Below, in pieces: positions 1 through 8,641 of a stretch of DNA of 64,000 bases. The notes under the pieces are model-generated. The model did not search any database. It was not told the DNA's origin and was given only the letters and a program-made list of their open reading frames with translations. The position numbers and the translations under genes are program-made. The DNA is from Alteromonas sp. CI.11.F.A3 (lineage in GTDB: Bacteria > Pseudomonadota > Gammaproteobacteria > Enterobacterales > Alteromonadaceae): assembly GCF_032925565.1 (NCBI RefSeq), contig NZ_CP136708.1:3472001-3536000 (forward strand), given 5' to 3'. How positions within the stretch are numbered: position 1 is the first letter of the stretch; the number at the start of each line of letters is the position of its first letter.

Positions 1-2
1 TG

Positions 3-95
3 ATACCTGAATTAATTTTTTTACTGCCCTTGGCCTTGATGATAGCCGCTTTTTTTTACGCTAAGCAGCACCGTAAAGCTTCAAAAAAATCTTGA
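3..95 (+). CDS. C-terminal end of a membrane protein (partial)
   Basis: The window opens inside an open frame that ends at TGA 93-95. The 30 visible residues are one hydrophobic stretch (LIFLLPLALMIAAFFYA) followed by a basic tail rich in Lys and Arg, which is typical of a last transmembrane helix with a cytoplasmic end. The start and the rest of the protein lie to the left of the window, so the family cannot be named. Supported only by the frame and its composition. Confidence 0.45.
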   Translation: MPELIFLLPLALMIAAFFYAKQHRKASKKS

Positions 96-289
96 TAAGG
101 TAGACTGTGATGGAGAAATGCTTGGGCTTGACTGTTTAAATCCTAATACTGTAAAGCTTGGCTCTTCACGCTTGGCGCTTAAAAGAGCTAGCACTGAAAC
201 CATAAGCAAAGTCATATTGTTTACTAAGGCTAAGCGTTTTTACTAGGCCCTTATTTAACGCTCTCACACAGCACATTTTCACTAAGCGC

Positions 290-1957
290 CTAACCAGCGC
301 GCGGATGCTTCGATTTAGCTTTATGTCGATACATTCGTTTGTCAGCGAGAGATATACATTCAGAAGGTAAGTTAGTTTCTAGGCTGGTTGCAATCCCAAA
401 GCTAACACCCGCATCACGCCATTGCTGGCTAAGCTCCATTGAAACATTCGATACTACTGATAAGGCGCTATCAGCCACGTTTCGAGTTTCACTGGTCGAA
501 TCGGCTTGCAATACGCCCACAAATTCATCGCCTCCTGAGCGAAAGATATCTCCCAAAGAGTAAAACGATTGTTGTAACAGGCTCGCCGTCTTAATAATAA
601 GTTTGTCGCCTTCATCATGGCCGTATTTATCGTTAATGGCCTTTAAACCATCTAAGTCGATGTAAATAATAACGTAGTAATCATCTAAGGCTTCAATGCA
701 TTCTGTTAGAGAAAATCTGTTACCAAGCTGTGTCATTGAGTCTATGCGAGACAAGTACTGGTTTCGATTGAACTCCTTTTGCGTCAATTTAAACCACTCG
801 GTTAAGCACAACAAAATACATAAGCAATCTAGCGACAATGCAAATATAACAACCGATTCGGGGTACGCTAGCTCACCAAAATACTGGCTGTGAGCAGCAA
901 TGTAGTAGCCAAGTGATGCACTGTAGAGTAGATTGCCTGCCAAGAAATATTTCGCGCGGAAATCTTGCTGTCTAATCATGCTCACACCCACCGCTATGGT
1001 CACCACTATCCAGAACATAGCCAATAAGTGAGATAGCAAATATGCGATCGTGAATGGCATGAACCACATGCCAACGCCTAACACGACGCTCACAACACTT
1101 AAGACGTTAAGAAATTTAAACAATTTTTTGTGGTCAGTTTTGCACTCAAATAAATCAGAGACAAACTGTGCGGCACAGGCAATAGCGAAAGGAAAAAGTA
1201 GCATTCCCCAATAACTGGTATTAAATGGGAAATGAACGATATCTCCTAGCATTCCAGAAGCTGCTGCCCAACCAATAGCATGAAAACCCAAATAGCCTGC
1301 ACAGGTTAACGCTACTCTTTTCCTCGTCCCAGAATAGATGAGCAAGGCCAGCAACGACAAAATGAACATGGTGGTAATGCCAGCTATGGAAATACCGTTA
1401 TTAAATTTTTGGAAGCGATAAAACTCTGCACTGTCTAACAAGGTAATGGAAACTGGCGTAGGAAACTGCTTGGCGTTAATAAACAGCCATAATTCTACCC
1501 GTTCATTCACCACAACGGTTTGCACCGTCACGGCTTGAAAATGAAGTACCGGCGGTGTGCTGTCATCAAGAAGTTGAGAGAATACTTGCGTGCTAGGTTC
1601 AGGCTGAATAGACGACGAGTATGATGCTAAGCCAACATCAATGAAGTTGGCATTGACGACAACGAAATACTGCCCTTTTTGTGGAATATCTAAGACAACT
1701 TTGGTGAAGTAACTTCCCGACATCCCACCCAGTGATGGAACAACCGCGGCGCTTTCATAAGCCTCTTTTAGAATTGCTAGCTTATCCTTTGATTCGACAC
1801 TTGATGTATCAAAAATATAATCAAATTCGTGCCACAGATTAGCATCAGCAATTATGCGCTTATCATCAACGACTGATATAGGTTCCTGACCGAATACGGG
1901 GAATACCGCCAGTAAAAGGAGAAAATACAAAACACCCAAATGAAAGTAAGAAAGCAA
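290..1957 (-). CDS. 7TM-DISM diguanylate cyclase (GGDEF)
   Basis: Probable inner-membrane diguanylate cyclase making c-di-GMP from two GTP. The 555 residues read as a signal peptide or first helix (about 1-25), a periplasmic beta-rich sensor region (about 25-185), seven hydrophobic helices (about 190-390) and a C-terminal GGDEF domain (about 400-550). The motif SGGDEF is intact near residue 474, so catalysis is expected. The usual allosteric RxxD I-site is absent: the two positions hold Tyr and Gly. The layout matches 7TMR-DISM receptors, whose ligand is generally unknown. It stands alone on the minus strand, with no obvious operon partner. Confidence 0.9.
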   Translation of the reverse strand: MLSYFHLGVLYFLLLLAVFPVFGQEPISVVDDKRIIADANLWHEFDYIFDTSSVESKDKLAILKEAYESAAVVPSLGGMSGSYFTKVVLDIPQKGQYFVVVNANFIDVGLASYSSSIQPEPSTQVFSQLLDDSTPPVLHFQAVTVQTVVVNERVELWLFINAKQFPTPVSITLLDSAEFYRFQKFNNGISIAGITTMFILSLLALLIYSGTRKRVALTCAGYLGFHAIGWAAASGMLGDIVHFPFNTSYWGMLLFPFAIACAAQFVSDLFECKTDHKKLFKFLNVLSVVSVVLGVGMWFMPFTIAYLLSHLLAMFWIVVTIAVGVSMIRQQDFRAKYFLAGNLLYSASLGYYIAAHSQYFGELAYPESVVIFALSLDCLCILLCLTEWFKLTQKEFNRNQYLSRIDSMTQLGNRFSLTECIEALDDYYVIIYIDLDGLKAINDKYGHDEGDKLIIKTASLLQQSFYSLGDIFRSGGDEFVGVLQADSTSETRNVADSALSVVSNVSMELSQQWRDAGVSFGIATSLETNLPSECISLADKRMYRHKAKSKHPRAG

Positions 1958-2145
1958 AATCGAACCTTGTCTGCAGGTAAAAGGGCAACAAAAATGTTAC
2001 TTGTCCTGTATCAAGCATAAACCTGCTTTCTCAGAATACATAATATAAAAGAGGAAATTTACTTTTTATACGCAATATTCTGTAAGGCAATAGCGACACA
2101 CGAGCTCTTAACACAGTATTAATTTTGCTTCAGCCTGCTTACTAG

Positions 2146-2334
2146 CTAAGCGTAAATACTTTCAACCGTGGTATTAAGCAACCAACGTAAAAATACTTTA
2201 GTATCTTTGTTGTTGTGAAATTGAACTGACTTTTGACACTCTGTATCGGTGAAAACAACGTTGAAGTTATTTACTGAGATTGTCGAAATAGGGGGAAGTG
2301 TACGGAGCGAAGCGCCGTTAATAGTATGAGACAT
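2146..2334 (-). CDS. Possible small hypothetical protein (62 aa)
   Basis: A 62-codon frame with an ATG start in an otherwise empty 540-bp gap between the cyclase and the cold-shock gene. The product has no signal peptide, membrane segment or motif I recognise; it holds one Cys and is mildly basic. The ribosome site is weak (an A-rich stretch, AAAGAAAA, before ATG), and a TATTAT box lies about 25 bases upstream. It may be a real orphan gene or a chance frame in AT-rich DNA. Confidence 0.25.
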   Translation of the reverse strand: MSHTINGASLRTLPPISTISVNNFNVVFTDTECQKSVQFHNNKDTKVFLRWLLNTTVESIYA

Positions 2335-2449
2335 ATAATTTTTCTTTGTATAATAATGTTGCTAGTTTTTTATTCGTTTTAAAATTCCTTTCAAAATTCT
2401 GTTCTTATCAAACCAAAAATAAATAAAAATATTAGTATTGCACAATTAA

Positions 2450-2477
2450 AAAAGGCTAAGTAGAAACTTAGCCTTTT
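2450..2477 (-). terminator. Intrinsic terminator of the cold-shock gene
   Basis: An 11-bp perfect stem (AAAAGGCTAAG / CTTAGCCTTTT) with a 6-nt loop. On the minus strand it runs straight into a run of T, about 25 nt after the csp stop codon. Confidence 0.85.
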
Positions 2478-2500
2478 GTCGTTGTATTTTAAAGTTCTAC

Positions 2501-2713
2501 TTAAAGAACAACAACGTTTGCAGCTTGAAGGCCTTTTTGACCTTGTTCTACGCTGAAGCTTACCGCTTGGCCTTCAGAAAGAGTTTTGAAGCCGTCAGAA
2601 GCGATTGAACGGAAATGTACGAATACATCTTTACCGCCACCGTCTTGAGTAAGAAAACCAAAACCTTTATCTTCGTTGAACCATTTAACTGTGCCGTTTA
2701 CTGTATCAGACAT
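2501..2713 (-). CDS. Cold-shock protein, CspA family
   Basis: A single OB-fold nucleic-acid-binding protein of 70 residues, thought to melt RNA structure or act as an antiterminator. RNP1 (KGFGFL) and RNP2 (DVFVHF) are both present, and length is typical of the family. The ATG at 2713 is chosen over an upstream in-frame codon because the family starts with [17 protein letters not shown] sequence and AAGG lies just upstream. The following terminator makes it monocistronic. The long AT-rich leader is in keeping with csp genes that are controlled after transcription. Which csp paralogue this is cannot be told from the window. Confidence 0.95.
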   Translation of the reverse strand: MSDTVNGTVKWFNEDKGFGFLTQDGGGKDVFVHFRSIASDGFKTLSEGQAVSFSVEQGQKGLQAANVVVL

Positions 2714-3141
2714 GTTTGTAACCTTATATATTTGAAGTAATTGGTGAAATTCACCGGATAGCAATAGATTTAACTTACTAGTAACGCAAATGTATATCTA
2801 TTAAAACTTCGATAAAACTGAAGAATAAAAGGGTACAACGCAGTAGTAGAAAAAGCTTTTAATTATCTAAAGCGGGCATAATGTACATCTTTCAGTCAGG
2901 TAAGTCTACCTAAATCGCTATTTATTTCTCTTATCGTGCACCACATTGCTGTAAGGCTTCTCCTACAATTGCTCACATACCTTAGCCACCGTGCCCTTCC
3001 CCGCATACACCATCAATTGGCGGCGCAATCACAACTGACAACTTACATACGTATGTTGATAGGAATGCCCCTTTATATTAGCTAGGCTCATGTTCTTGTT
3101 GCGCTAACGCGCTTAGAAATCACAACACGAGTAGAGGCTGT
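2714..3141. promoter_or_regulatory. csp leader and intergenic region
   Basis: 428 bp without a supported gene, between csp (minus) and the SDR gene (plus). On the csp side the transcribed leader would contain a perfect palindrome, GGTGAA-A-TTCACC at 2743-2755, about 30 nt before the start codon. The rest is AT-rich and should hold both divergent promoters. I see no repeat, RNA gene or mobile element. Confidence 0.4.
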
Positions 3142-3852
3142 ATGTCACAACATTATTCAGTAAACGAGAAAGTGGCGATTGTTACCGGCGGCGGTAAAGG
3201 TCTGGGTAAGTCCCTTACCCTAAGACTACTTCAAGAAGGTATGAAGGTCGCTATTTGCGGAAGAACCGCTGCCACTATTAATGAAACAGTAGCAGAGTTT
3301 GAAGCCCAATTCGGTAAGCGTATTTATGGCCAAGTTTGCGATATTAGTGATGCATCTGCGGTAAGCCACTTTATACAGGAAGTACATTCGCAGTTCGGCG
3401 ATATTCAAGTATTGGTAAATAACAGTGGCTTTGGCAAAGAAACTTTAATTTGTGAGACCAGCGAAAGCGACTGGGATGACGTTATGGATACCAACGTTAA
3501 AGGTACATTTTTGATGTGCAAAAACGTGGTGCCCAATATGATTAAGCAAAAAGAAGGGTACGTGGTAAATATTGCCTCACAAGCTGCGCTTAACGGCTAT
3601 GCCAATGCAGGCGTCTATTGCGCGTCAAAATTTGCCATGGTGGGGCTAGGTAAAGCCCTTCAGGAAGAAGTGCGTGAGTACGGCATTCATGTTCATTCAC
3701 TCAACCCTGCGCTTATTCAATCCCAAAAAACGCCAAAGGATGACATTGATTCAGGGCTTATTCAAAATGATGATCTTGCTGATATGCTCGTTTATTTACT
3801 ACAGCAACCTCGTCGTCTTAAAATAGACAATATTGGAATGTGGGGCTTTTAA
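3142..3852 (+). CDS. Short-chain dehydrogenase/reductase, FabG-like
   Basis: A 236-residue classical SDR that should reduce a ketone or oxidise an alcohol with NAD(P)H. The cofactor motif TGGGKGLG is near residue 15, the NAG motif is present as NNSG near 93, the catalytic Ser is in the IAS segment, and the catalytic pair is YCASK. Length fits the 230-260 range. An Arg and Lys pattern after strand 2 (CGRTAA) suggests NADPH. Substrate cannot be read from sequence; FabG-like is only the closest general label. It appears to stand alone; gloA follows 132 bp later. Confidence 0.85.
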   Translation: MSQHYSVNEKVAIVTGGGKGLGKSLTLRLLQEGMKVAICGRTAATINETVAEFEAQFGKRIYGQVCDISDASAVSHFIQEVHSQFGDIQVLVNNSGFGKETLICETSESDWDDVMDTNVKGTFLMCKNVVPNMIKQKEGYVVNIASQAALNGYANAGVYCASKFAMVGLGKALQEEVREYGIHVHSLNPALIQSQKTPKDDIDSGLIQNDDLADMLVYLLQQPRRLKIDNIGMWGF

Positions 3853-3984
3853 CTATCCTTTTTTGCTAGCGGTTTACCGATAGGCGCTTGCAGCCATTGT
3901 ATTTGCGCCTTAGTGTCTCATTCCTTTCACATACCCATAGTAAACTGATATATATGATGTCCTTAGAAGGACGGGGAGAATCGA

Positions 3985-4371
3985 ATGAGAATGCTACATA
4001 CCATGCTTCGTGTTGAGGATCTTGATGCGTCTTTGCACTTCTACACTAACTTGATGGGCATGAAGCTGCTAAGAAAGTCTGAAAACCAAGCTTATGAATA
4101 CACGCTCGCTTTCGTGGGTTACGGTGAAGAAACTAACACTACCGTACTTGAACTCACCTATAACTGGGGTGACAACACCTATGAAAAAGGCACAGCTTAC
4201 GGCCACATCGCCATCGAAGTAGACGATATTTATCAGTTCTGCGAAACCCTTGAACAAAATGGCTGTGATGTATACCGTAAGCCAGGTCCTGTTAAGGGCG
4301 GCTCTACTGTCATCGCTTTTGTTCGCGACCCAGATGGCTATGCCATTGAACTTATCCAAACAAAACAATAA
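3985..4371 (+). CDS. gloA: Lactoylglutathione lyase (glyoxalase I)
   Basis: Converts the hemithioacetal of methylglyoxal and glutathione to S-lactoylglutathione in the cytoplasm. The 128-residue protein keeps the four metal ligands at the positions known for the E. coli enzyme: His5, Glu56, His74 and Glu122. Its short length is that of the Ni-dependent bacterial class rather than the longer Zn class. The start is preceded by a purine-rich GGGGAGAATCG site. The glutathione synthesis gene gshA lies elsewhere in this window. Very secure. Confidence 0.96.
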   Translation: MRMLHTMLRVEDLDASLHFYTNLMGMKLLRKSENQAYEYTLAFVGYGEETNTTVLELTYNWGDNTYEKGTAYGHIAIEVDDIYQFCETLEQNGCDVYRKPGPVKGGSTVIAFVRDPDGYAIELIQTKQ

Positions 4372-4421
4372 GTCTCTATTTTAAAATACAGCGGCCCTAT
4401 TAATAAGGATATTGCCCTACC

Positions 4422-5444
4422 ATGCTAAAAATTCGTCACGCTCTACTTACTTTCTCGCTTTCTATCTCGATTTTTGCAAGCCCAGTACTATTGGCGAAAG
4501 ACTTCGATGTTATTGCTCATAGGGGCGCGTCAGGTTATCTGCCTGAGCACACATTAGAAGCCGCCACGCTTGCTTTTGCCATGAACCCTGACTTTATTGA
4601 GCAAGATGCGGTTATTACTAAAGATGGGATTGCCGTGGTCTTGCACGACATACATTTAGAAACAGTAACCAACGTCGAGCAAGTATTTCCAGAGCGTGCA
4701 CGTAAAGATGGTCGCTTTTACGCCTTAGATTTCACGTTAGCTGAGCTTCGTACTCTGCAAGTACACGAACGAGCGAACAGCAAGGGCGAACAAGTTTTTA
4801 CAAAACGCTATACAGGGAATACGGCAAATTTTACCGTGGCAACCTTAGAAGAGCACTACGAGCTTATTACTCAGCTCAATCGAGAGTTTAATACCGATGT
4901 AGGGGTATATACGGAAGTAAAATCACCAGCGTGGCATAACGAACAAGGAGTAGATGCAAGCCAGATTGTGATTGCATCACTGACACGATTTAATCTTGCC
5001 AATAAAGACGCCAATAGTTACTTGCAGTGTTTTGACTTCGATGAAATAAAGCGCATTAGAAAAGACTTAAACTATGCGGGCAAAGTGGTCATGCTAATGG
5101 GTGAAAACAGTTGGGGCGAATCAACCACAGACTACGATTGGATCAAAAGTGAAGCAGGCATGAAAGAAGTGGCAAACTATGCTGACGGTTTAGGCCCTTG
5201 GTTAGGTCAACTACTAGACCCACAAGCGATGAAAGCAGGTAAATTAGTACCCGCATCGTGGGTTGAGTATGCCCATTCAGAAGGTTTCATTATTCATCCC
5301 TACACGTTCCGCCAAGATGCCCTTCCGCCAGGCATGACAGCAGAACAGCTTCTTACTACCCTTAAACACGTGGTGAACGTAGACGGCGTATTTACCGACC
5401 ATGTGCCGCCGGTAAAAGCCTGGCTTGAGGCTCAAGGCGAATAG
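4422..5444 (+). CDS. glpQ: Periplasmic glycerophosphodiester phosphodiesterase
   Basis: Hydrolyses glycerophosphodiesters to sn-glycerol 3-phosphate and the free alcohol. The 340 residues begin with a signal peptide (about 1-25, ending LLAKD), as for the periplasmic GlpQ class. The HRGASGYLPEHT motif (about 32-43) and the HD pair in VVLHDIHLE supply the catalytic His and metal ligands of the TIM-barrel family. A late segment IIHPYTF and the end GVFTDH are also typical. It follows gloA by 50 bp, but no functional link is obvious; no glpT-like transporter is nearby. Confidence 0.94.
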   Translation: MLKIRHALLTFSLSISIFASPVLLAKDFDVIAHRGASGYLPEHTLEAATLAFAMNPDFIEQDAVITKDGIAVVLHDIHLETVTNVEQVFPERARKDGRFYALDFTLAELRTLQVHERANSKGEQVFTKRYTGNTANFTVATLEEHYELITQLNREFNTDVGVYTEVKSPAWHNEQGVDASQIVIASLTRFNLANKDANSYLQCFDFDEIKRIRKDLNYAGKVVMLMGENSWGESTTDYDWIKSEAGMKEVANYADGLGPWLGQLLDPQAMKAGKLVPASWVEYAHSEGFIIHPYTFRQDALPPGMTAEQLLTTLKHVVNVDGVFTDHVPPVKAWLEAQGE

Positions 5445-5471
5445 CAACAACAAGTAGATTATTCACTTCAC

Positions 5472-5500
5472 AAAAAAAGCGGCTATTAAGCCGCTTTTTT
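5472..5500. terminator. Bidirectional terminator, glpQ / motY
   Basis: Stem GCGGCT / AGCCGC extended by flanking A and T runs, loop ATTA. It lies between the converging ends of glpQ and motY and has a T run on either strand. Confidence 0.85.
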
Positions 5501-5528
5501 ATAGATTTCATTTAGGTTTTATATAACC

Positions 5529-6395
5529 CTAAGATTTAGATAAACGCACGACTACCCGCCTATTTTGTGCTCGTGATTCTCGGGTATCGTTATTTGCGAT
5601 ATGACGCTTCTCGCCGTGTCCCGTCAGTTGAATTCTGTCATCGGGCACGCCAATGGTCGTTAAGTAGCTTTTTACTTCATTGGCTCGGCGTATAGATAAT
5701 TGTTCGTTGTTCCATCGCCCGCCATAACTATCGGTATAGCCATCAAGCAAGACTAACTCTAAATCGCTATCTTCTTTTAGGTATTCCCCAATCATTGTTA
5801 GGCGCTTTTGAGAATACTTTGTCAGTTCGGTACTGTTTTTCTGATACGACAACACCGTATAGGCAATATCGTCGAAGTTGTAAGGCAATAAGTTAGACAC
5901 ACACTTAACGAAGTCTCTATACACCATCGAAAAATTACTGGCGTTTAATGCAACACTCACTTTATCGTATTCGTTGTACCAGTCTTGATAATAAATGGTG
6001 GGCCAGAAACCTTTTTCGAGTTCACTTAGCATAGTCCATGCAGCGTCTTGTGGAAGGTCGCCATTATATTGCGTGCGCAATGTCATATCGGCGATGGTTT
6101 TAGGCGCAACACCTGGCATCCACTTTGGCGGTACAGAATAAACAGCAGCTACATCGAAGCGGTTAGGCAATAAATGCATATCTAGCTCAAATTCCATATT
6201 AAGCCGTTTAGAAGCCACGCTTGTAAACATGGCATCGCCGTAGCCGGGTAAAGGATGGTTCAATGTACATTGCAAACGCGATGCATCAACCACTTCCCAG
6301 TTTGACGTTTCTACCGTAGCAGAATACTGACGCATAGCACCGCTTGCGACCGTAGTAAAAAACAACGGAATAAGTAAACCGAATTTACGCTTCAC
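5529..6395 (-). CDS. motY: Sodium-driven flagellar motor protein MotY
   Basis: T-ring component of polar flagellar motors, placed around the motor in the periplasm. After a signal peptide (about 1-20) comes the MotY N-terminal domain with the characteristic MRQYSA start, LQCTLNHPLPGYGDAMF, SELEKG and YQDWYN segments, and two Cys that would form the known disulphide. The C-terminal OmpA-like peptidoglycan-binding domain has DGYTDSYGG, the LSIRRA segment and the NRRVVV end. The GTG at 6395 is preferred over the GTG at 6407 because GTGGG lies about 7 nt before it and the signal peptide starts MKRKF. It stands alone, as motY often does. Confidence 0.93.
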   Translation of the reverse strand: MKRKFGLLIPLFFTTVASGAMRQYSATVETSNWEVVDASRLQCTLNHPLPGYGDAMFTSVASKRLNMEFELDMHLLPNRFDVAAVYSVPPKWMPGVAPKTIADMTLRTQYNGDLPQDAAWTMLSELEKGFWPTIYYQDWYNEYDKVSVALNASNFSMVYRDFVKCVSNLLPYNFDDIAYTVLSYQKNSTELTKYSQKRLTMIGEYLKEDSDLELVLLDGYTDSYGGRWNNEQLSIRRANEVKSYLTTIGVPDDRIQLTGHGEKRHIANNDTRESRAQNRRVVVRLSKS

Positions 6396-6652
6396 AACTA
6401 TACCCACTCAACTGATAAACCATACCTAACAAAAAGGCGCTTACAGAATATATCGTCCTTAGTGTAGAAAAGTTTAGCCTTCTATACCATTAATACCATC
6501 AATTATGCCCCTCATTTCAGGTTTCTTACGCCCCACATTGAAATTCAGGCTGGATACCGTGGGTTATCCTTGCCATAATCCCAGCACTTTTTGTAGCATT
6601 TTTATGTTGATACAGCTTTGTTACGTAACCAAAGAACCTGCTAAGAGAAACT

Positions 6653-7309
6653 ATGTCTGAGTTGCACCACTCCCTTCCTCATCGTTTTAGGGGCTACTTC
6701 CCTGTTGTTATCGACGTTGAAACCGCCGGTTTTAACGCTGGGACCGATGCCTTACTTGAAATTGCTGCCGTAACGGTAAAAATGGAAGAAGATGGCCTGA
6801 TTTATCCCGACCAAACTTTTCATTACCATGTAGACCCTTTTGAAGGCGCGAACTTAGAACCTGCAGCGCTAGAGTTTAACGGTATCGACCCTCACTGTGC
6901 CCTGCGCGGTGCCATTGAAGAAAGTGAAGCAATGAAGTCGTTGTGCAAAGGTATTCGTAAAGCGCAAAAAGATGCGGATTGCCAGCGCTCGGTGATTGTG
7001 GCGCATAATGCCACTTTCGATCAAAGCTTCGTGAACGCAGCCATAGCTCGCTGCAACATTAAGCGCACGCCTTTCCATCCGTTTGTATCATTTGATACCA
7101 CCAGCCTTGCCGGTTTAACGTTAGGCCAAACTGTTTTGGTTAAAGCCTGCAGAGCGGCAGGCATTGAGTTCGATCAAAAAGAAGCCCACAGCGCATTATA
7201 CGATGCGCAAAAAACCACGGAGCTTTTTTGCTTTATGGTAAATCGCTATAAAGCACTGGGCGGCTGGCCCTTAGCAGGTGAACCTATCTGCCCTGATGAG
7301 CCTTGCTGA
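6653..7309 (+). CDS. rnt: Ribonuclease T
   Basis: A 3'-5' exoribonuclease that trims tRNA ends and matures 5S and 23S rRNA. The 218-residue protein shows the DEDDh set: Asp21 and Glu23 in [12 protein letters not shown], the Asp in HNATFDQSF, and the final His and Asp in [10 protein letters not shown]. Length and the near-terminal GGWPLAGE segment match the RNase T family rather than the proofreading subunit of DNA polymerase. ATG 6653 has AAGAG just upstream. It converges with the peroxiredoxin gene across a shared terminator. Confidence 0.95.
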   Translation: MSELHHSLPHRFRGYFPVVIDVETAGFNAGTDALLEIAAVTVKMEEDGLIYPDQTFHYHVDPFEGANLEPAALEFNGIDPHCALRGAIEESEAMKSLCKGIRKAQKDADCQRSVIVAHNATFDQSFVNAAIARCNIKRTPFHPFVSFDTTSLAGLTLGQTVLVKACRAAGIEFDQKEAHSALYDAQKTTELFCFMVNRYKALGGWPLAGEPICPDEPC

Positions 7310-7373
7310 TATGCAACGCCTGAAATGCTGCCTTAGCGGCAAGCGCTTCAAATTAAAATCTATTCAATAGAAA

Positions 7374-7399
7374 AAAACAGCGCCGAATGGCGCTGTTTT
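7374..7399. terminator. Bidirectional terminator, rnt / peroxiredoxin
   Basis: Stem AAAACAGCGCC / GGCGCTGTTTT with a GAAT tetraloop between two converging genes; a T or A run on each side serves both strands. Confidence 0.85.
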
Positions 7400-7484
7400 A
7401 GTATTGGATAAACGGATTTGCATAAAGCCTGTTTAACAAGCCGAAATGCCTATTTTAAAGGCTTTTGTAGATACTTTCGGCCTA

Positions 7485-8090
7485 TTATAACTTGTCAGCT
7501 TCTGCTGCAAGGTACTTAGCCACGCCTTCTGGTGAAGCATCCATACCCGCTTTCCCTTGTGTCCAACCCGCTGGGCAAACTTCGCCATGGTCTTGGTGGA
7601 ATGCAAGCGCATCAACCATACGAAGCATTTCATCTACATTGCGGCCTAGTGGAAGGTCGTTAATCACTTGGTGACGGACCTGGCCTTCTTCATCAATCAG
7701 GAAAGACCCCCTAAATGCCACGCCATCTTCAGGGTGTTCTACATCATATGCCTGGCAGATTTCATGTTTTACATCGGCCACCAAGGTGTATTTTACTGGG
7801 CCAATGCCACCTTCGTTTACTGGCGTATTTCGCCATGCGTTATGAGAAAACTGTGAATCGATAGAAACCCCAATCACTTCTACGCCGCGTTTTTTAAATT
7901 CTTCAAAACGCTTATCAAAAGCAATAAGTTCAGATGGGCAAACAAAGGTGAAATCTAGCGGGTAGAAAAAAAGTACCGCTTTTTTGCCTTTGATGGTTTC
8001 AGAGAGTGAAAATGAATCAACTATTTCACCCGAACCTAATACTGCAGCAGCGGTAAAATCCGGCGCTGGACGACCAACTAATACACTCAT
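7485..8090 (-). CDS. Typical 2-Cys peroxiredoxin (AhpC/Prx1 type)
   Basis: Reduces hydrogen and organic peroxides in the cytoplasm. The peroxidatic Cys51 sits in FTFVCPSEL and the resolving Cys172 in GEVCPAGW. A GGIG segment near residue 93 resembles the GGLG loop of overoxidation-sensitive peroxiredoxins, but the C-terminal YF motif is not present (KYLAAEADKL). The ATG at 8090 is chosen because GGAG lies 7 nt before it; an upstream in-frame ATG at 8102 would overlap that ribosome site. It is divergent from bfd across a 260-bp control region. The reductant partner (AhpF or thioredoxin) is not in the window. Confidence 0.94.
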   Translation of the reverse strand: MSVLVGRPAPDFTAAAVLGSGEIVDSFSLSETIKGKKAVLFFYPLDFTFVCPSELIAFDKRFEEFKKRGVEVIGVSIDSQFSHNAWRNTPVNEGGIGPVKYTLVADVKHEICQAYDVEHPEDGVAFRGSFLIDEEGQVRHQVINDLPLGRNVDEMLRMVDALAFHQDHGEVCPAGWTQGKAGMDASPEGVAKYLAAEADKL

Positions 8091-8311
8091 GAATATCTCC
8101 AATTTTTTAAAATATTTAATAATTAGTAAAACGTCTTATTAATGGGCGTTTTCTATTTCCTTTATTGGTACTTTATCTTATATAACAAGCGGTAAAGCAC
8201 TGTACTTTCGCTAATTCTTCATGATTTATTCACTCATCGTACCAAAGGCCACCCTTCTTGATGATTTCTTGAGTGTGAATACGACTAAATCTCACTTGCA
8301 TTAGAATGAAA

Positions 8312-8326
8312 TAGCAATTATTATCA
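8312..8326 (+). promoter_or_regulatory. Fur-like box before bfd
   Basis: The 7-1-7 element TAGCAAT-T-ATTATCA fits the Fur consensus TGATAAT-N-ATTATCA with 11 of 14 positions, about 25 nt upstream of the bfd start. Iron-repressed bfd genes are well known, which supports the reading. It could also affect the divergent peroxiredoxin gene. Confidence 0.5.
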
Positions 8327-8351
8327 TTTACAGACTTATTTGGAGTGTTTT

Positions 8352-8546
8352 ATGTTTGTATGTATGTGTTACGGCGTTACCGATAAAAGCATACGCGCCG
8401 CAGTACAAGGTAATGGCGTAGGCAACATGCGTGAATTGCGTGAACATATGGAACTGGGTTCCCAGTGTGGCAAGTGCATCCAAATGGCACAACAGATTAT
8501 CGATCAAACTATCATCGATGATTCTATGTTTAAAAACGTAGGCTAG
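8352..8546 (+). CDS. bfd: Bacterioferritin-associated ferredoxin
   Basis: A small [2Fe-2S] protein that passes electrons to bacterioferritin so that stored iron is released. The 64 residues carry the four-Cys pattern of the family: Cys4-x-Cys6 at the start and CGKC near residue 40. The ATG at 8352 is preferred to an upstream TTG because GGAG lies 7 nt before it. Length is normal. A Fur-like box overlaps the promoter region, in line with expression when iron is short. No bacterioferritin gene is seen nearby. Confidence 0.93.
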   Translation: MFVCMCYGVTDKSIRAAVQGNGVGNMRELREHMELGSQCGKCIQMAQQIIDQTIIDDSMFKNVG

Positions 8547-8641
8547 TTCTTCCCTTTTTTCCTAGGCATTTTCCTAGTTTCTCCTTCCTACGTTCTATCC
8601 AGAATTTATCTGATCTTCTATTTCAATTAACTTGTGTGTCG

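Noticed and set aside
8340..8351. An upstream TTG start for bfd, four codons longer
   Set aside because: It overlaps the GGAG ribosome site that serves the ATG at 8352, and the family begins right at the Cys-x-Cys segment.
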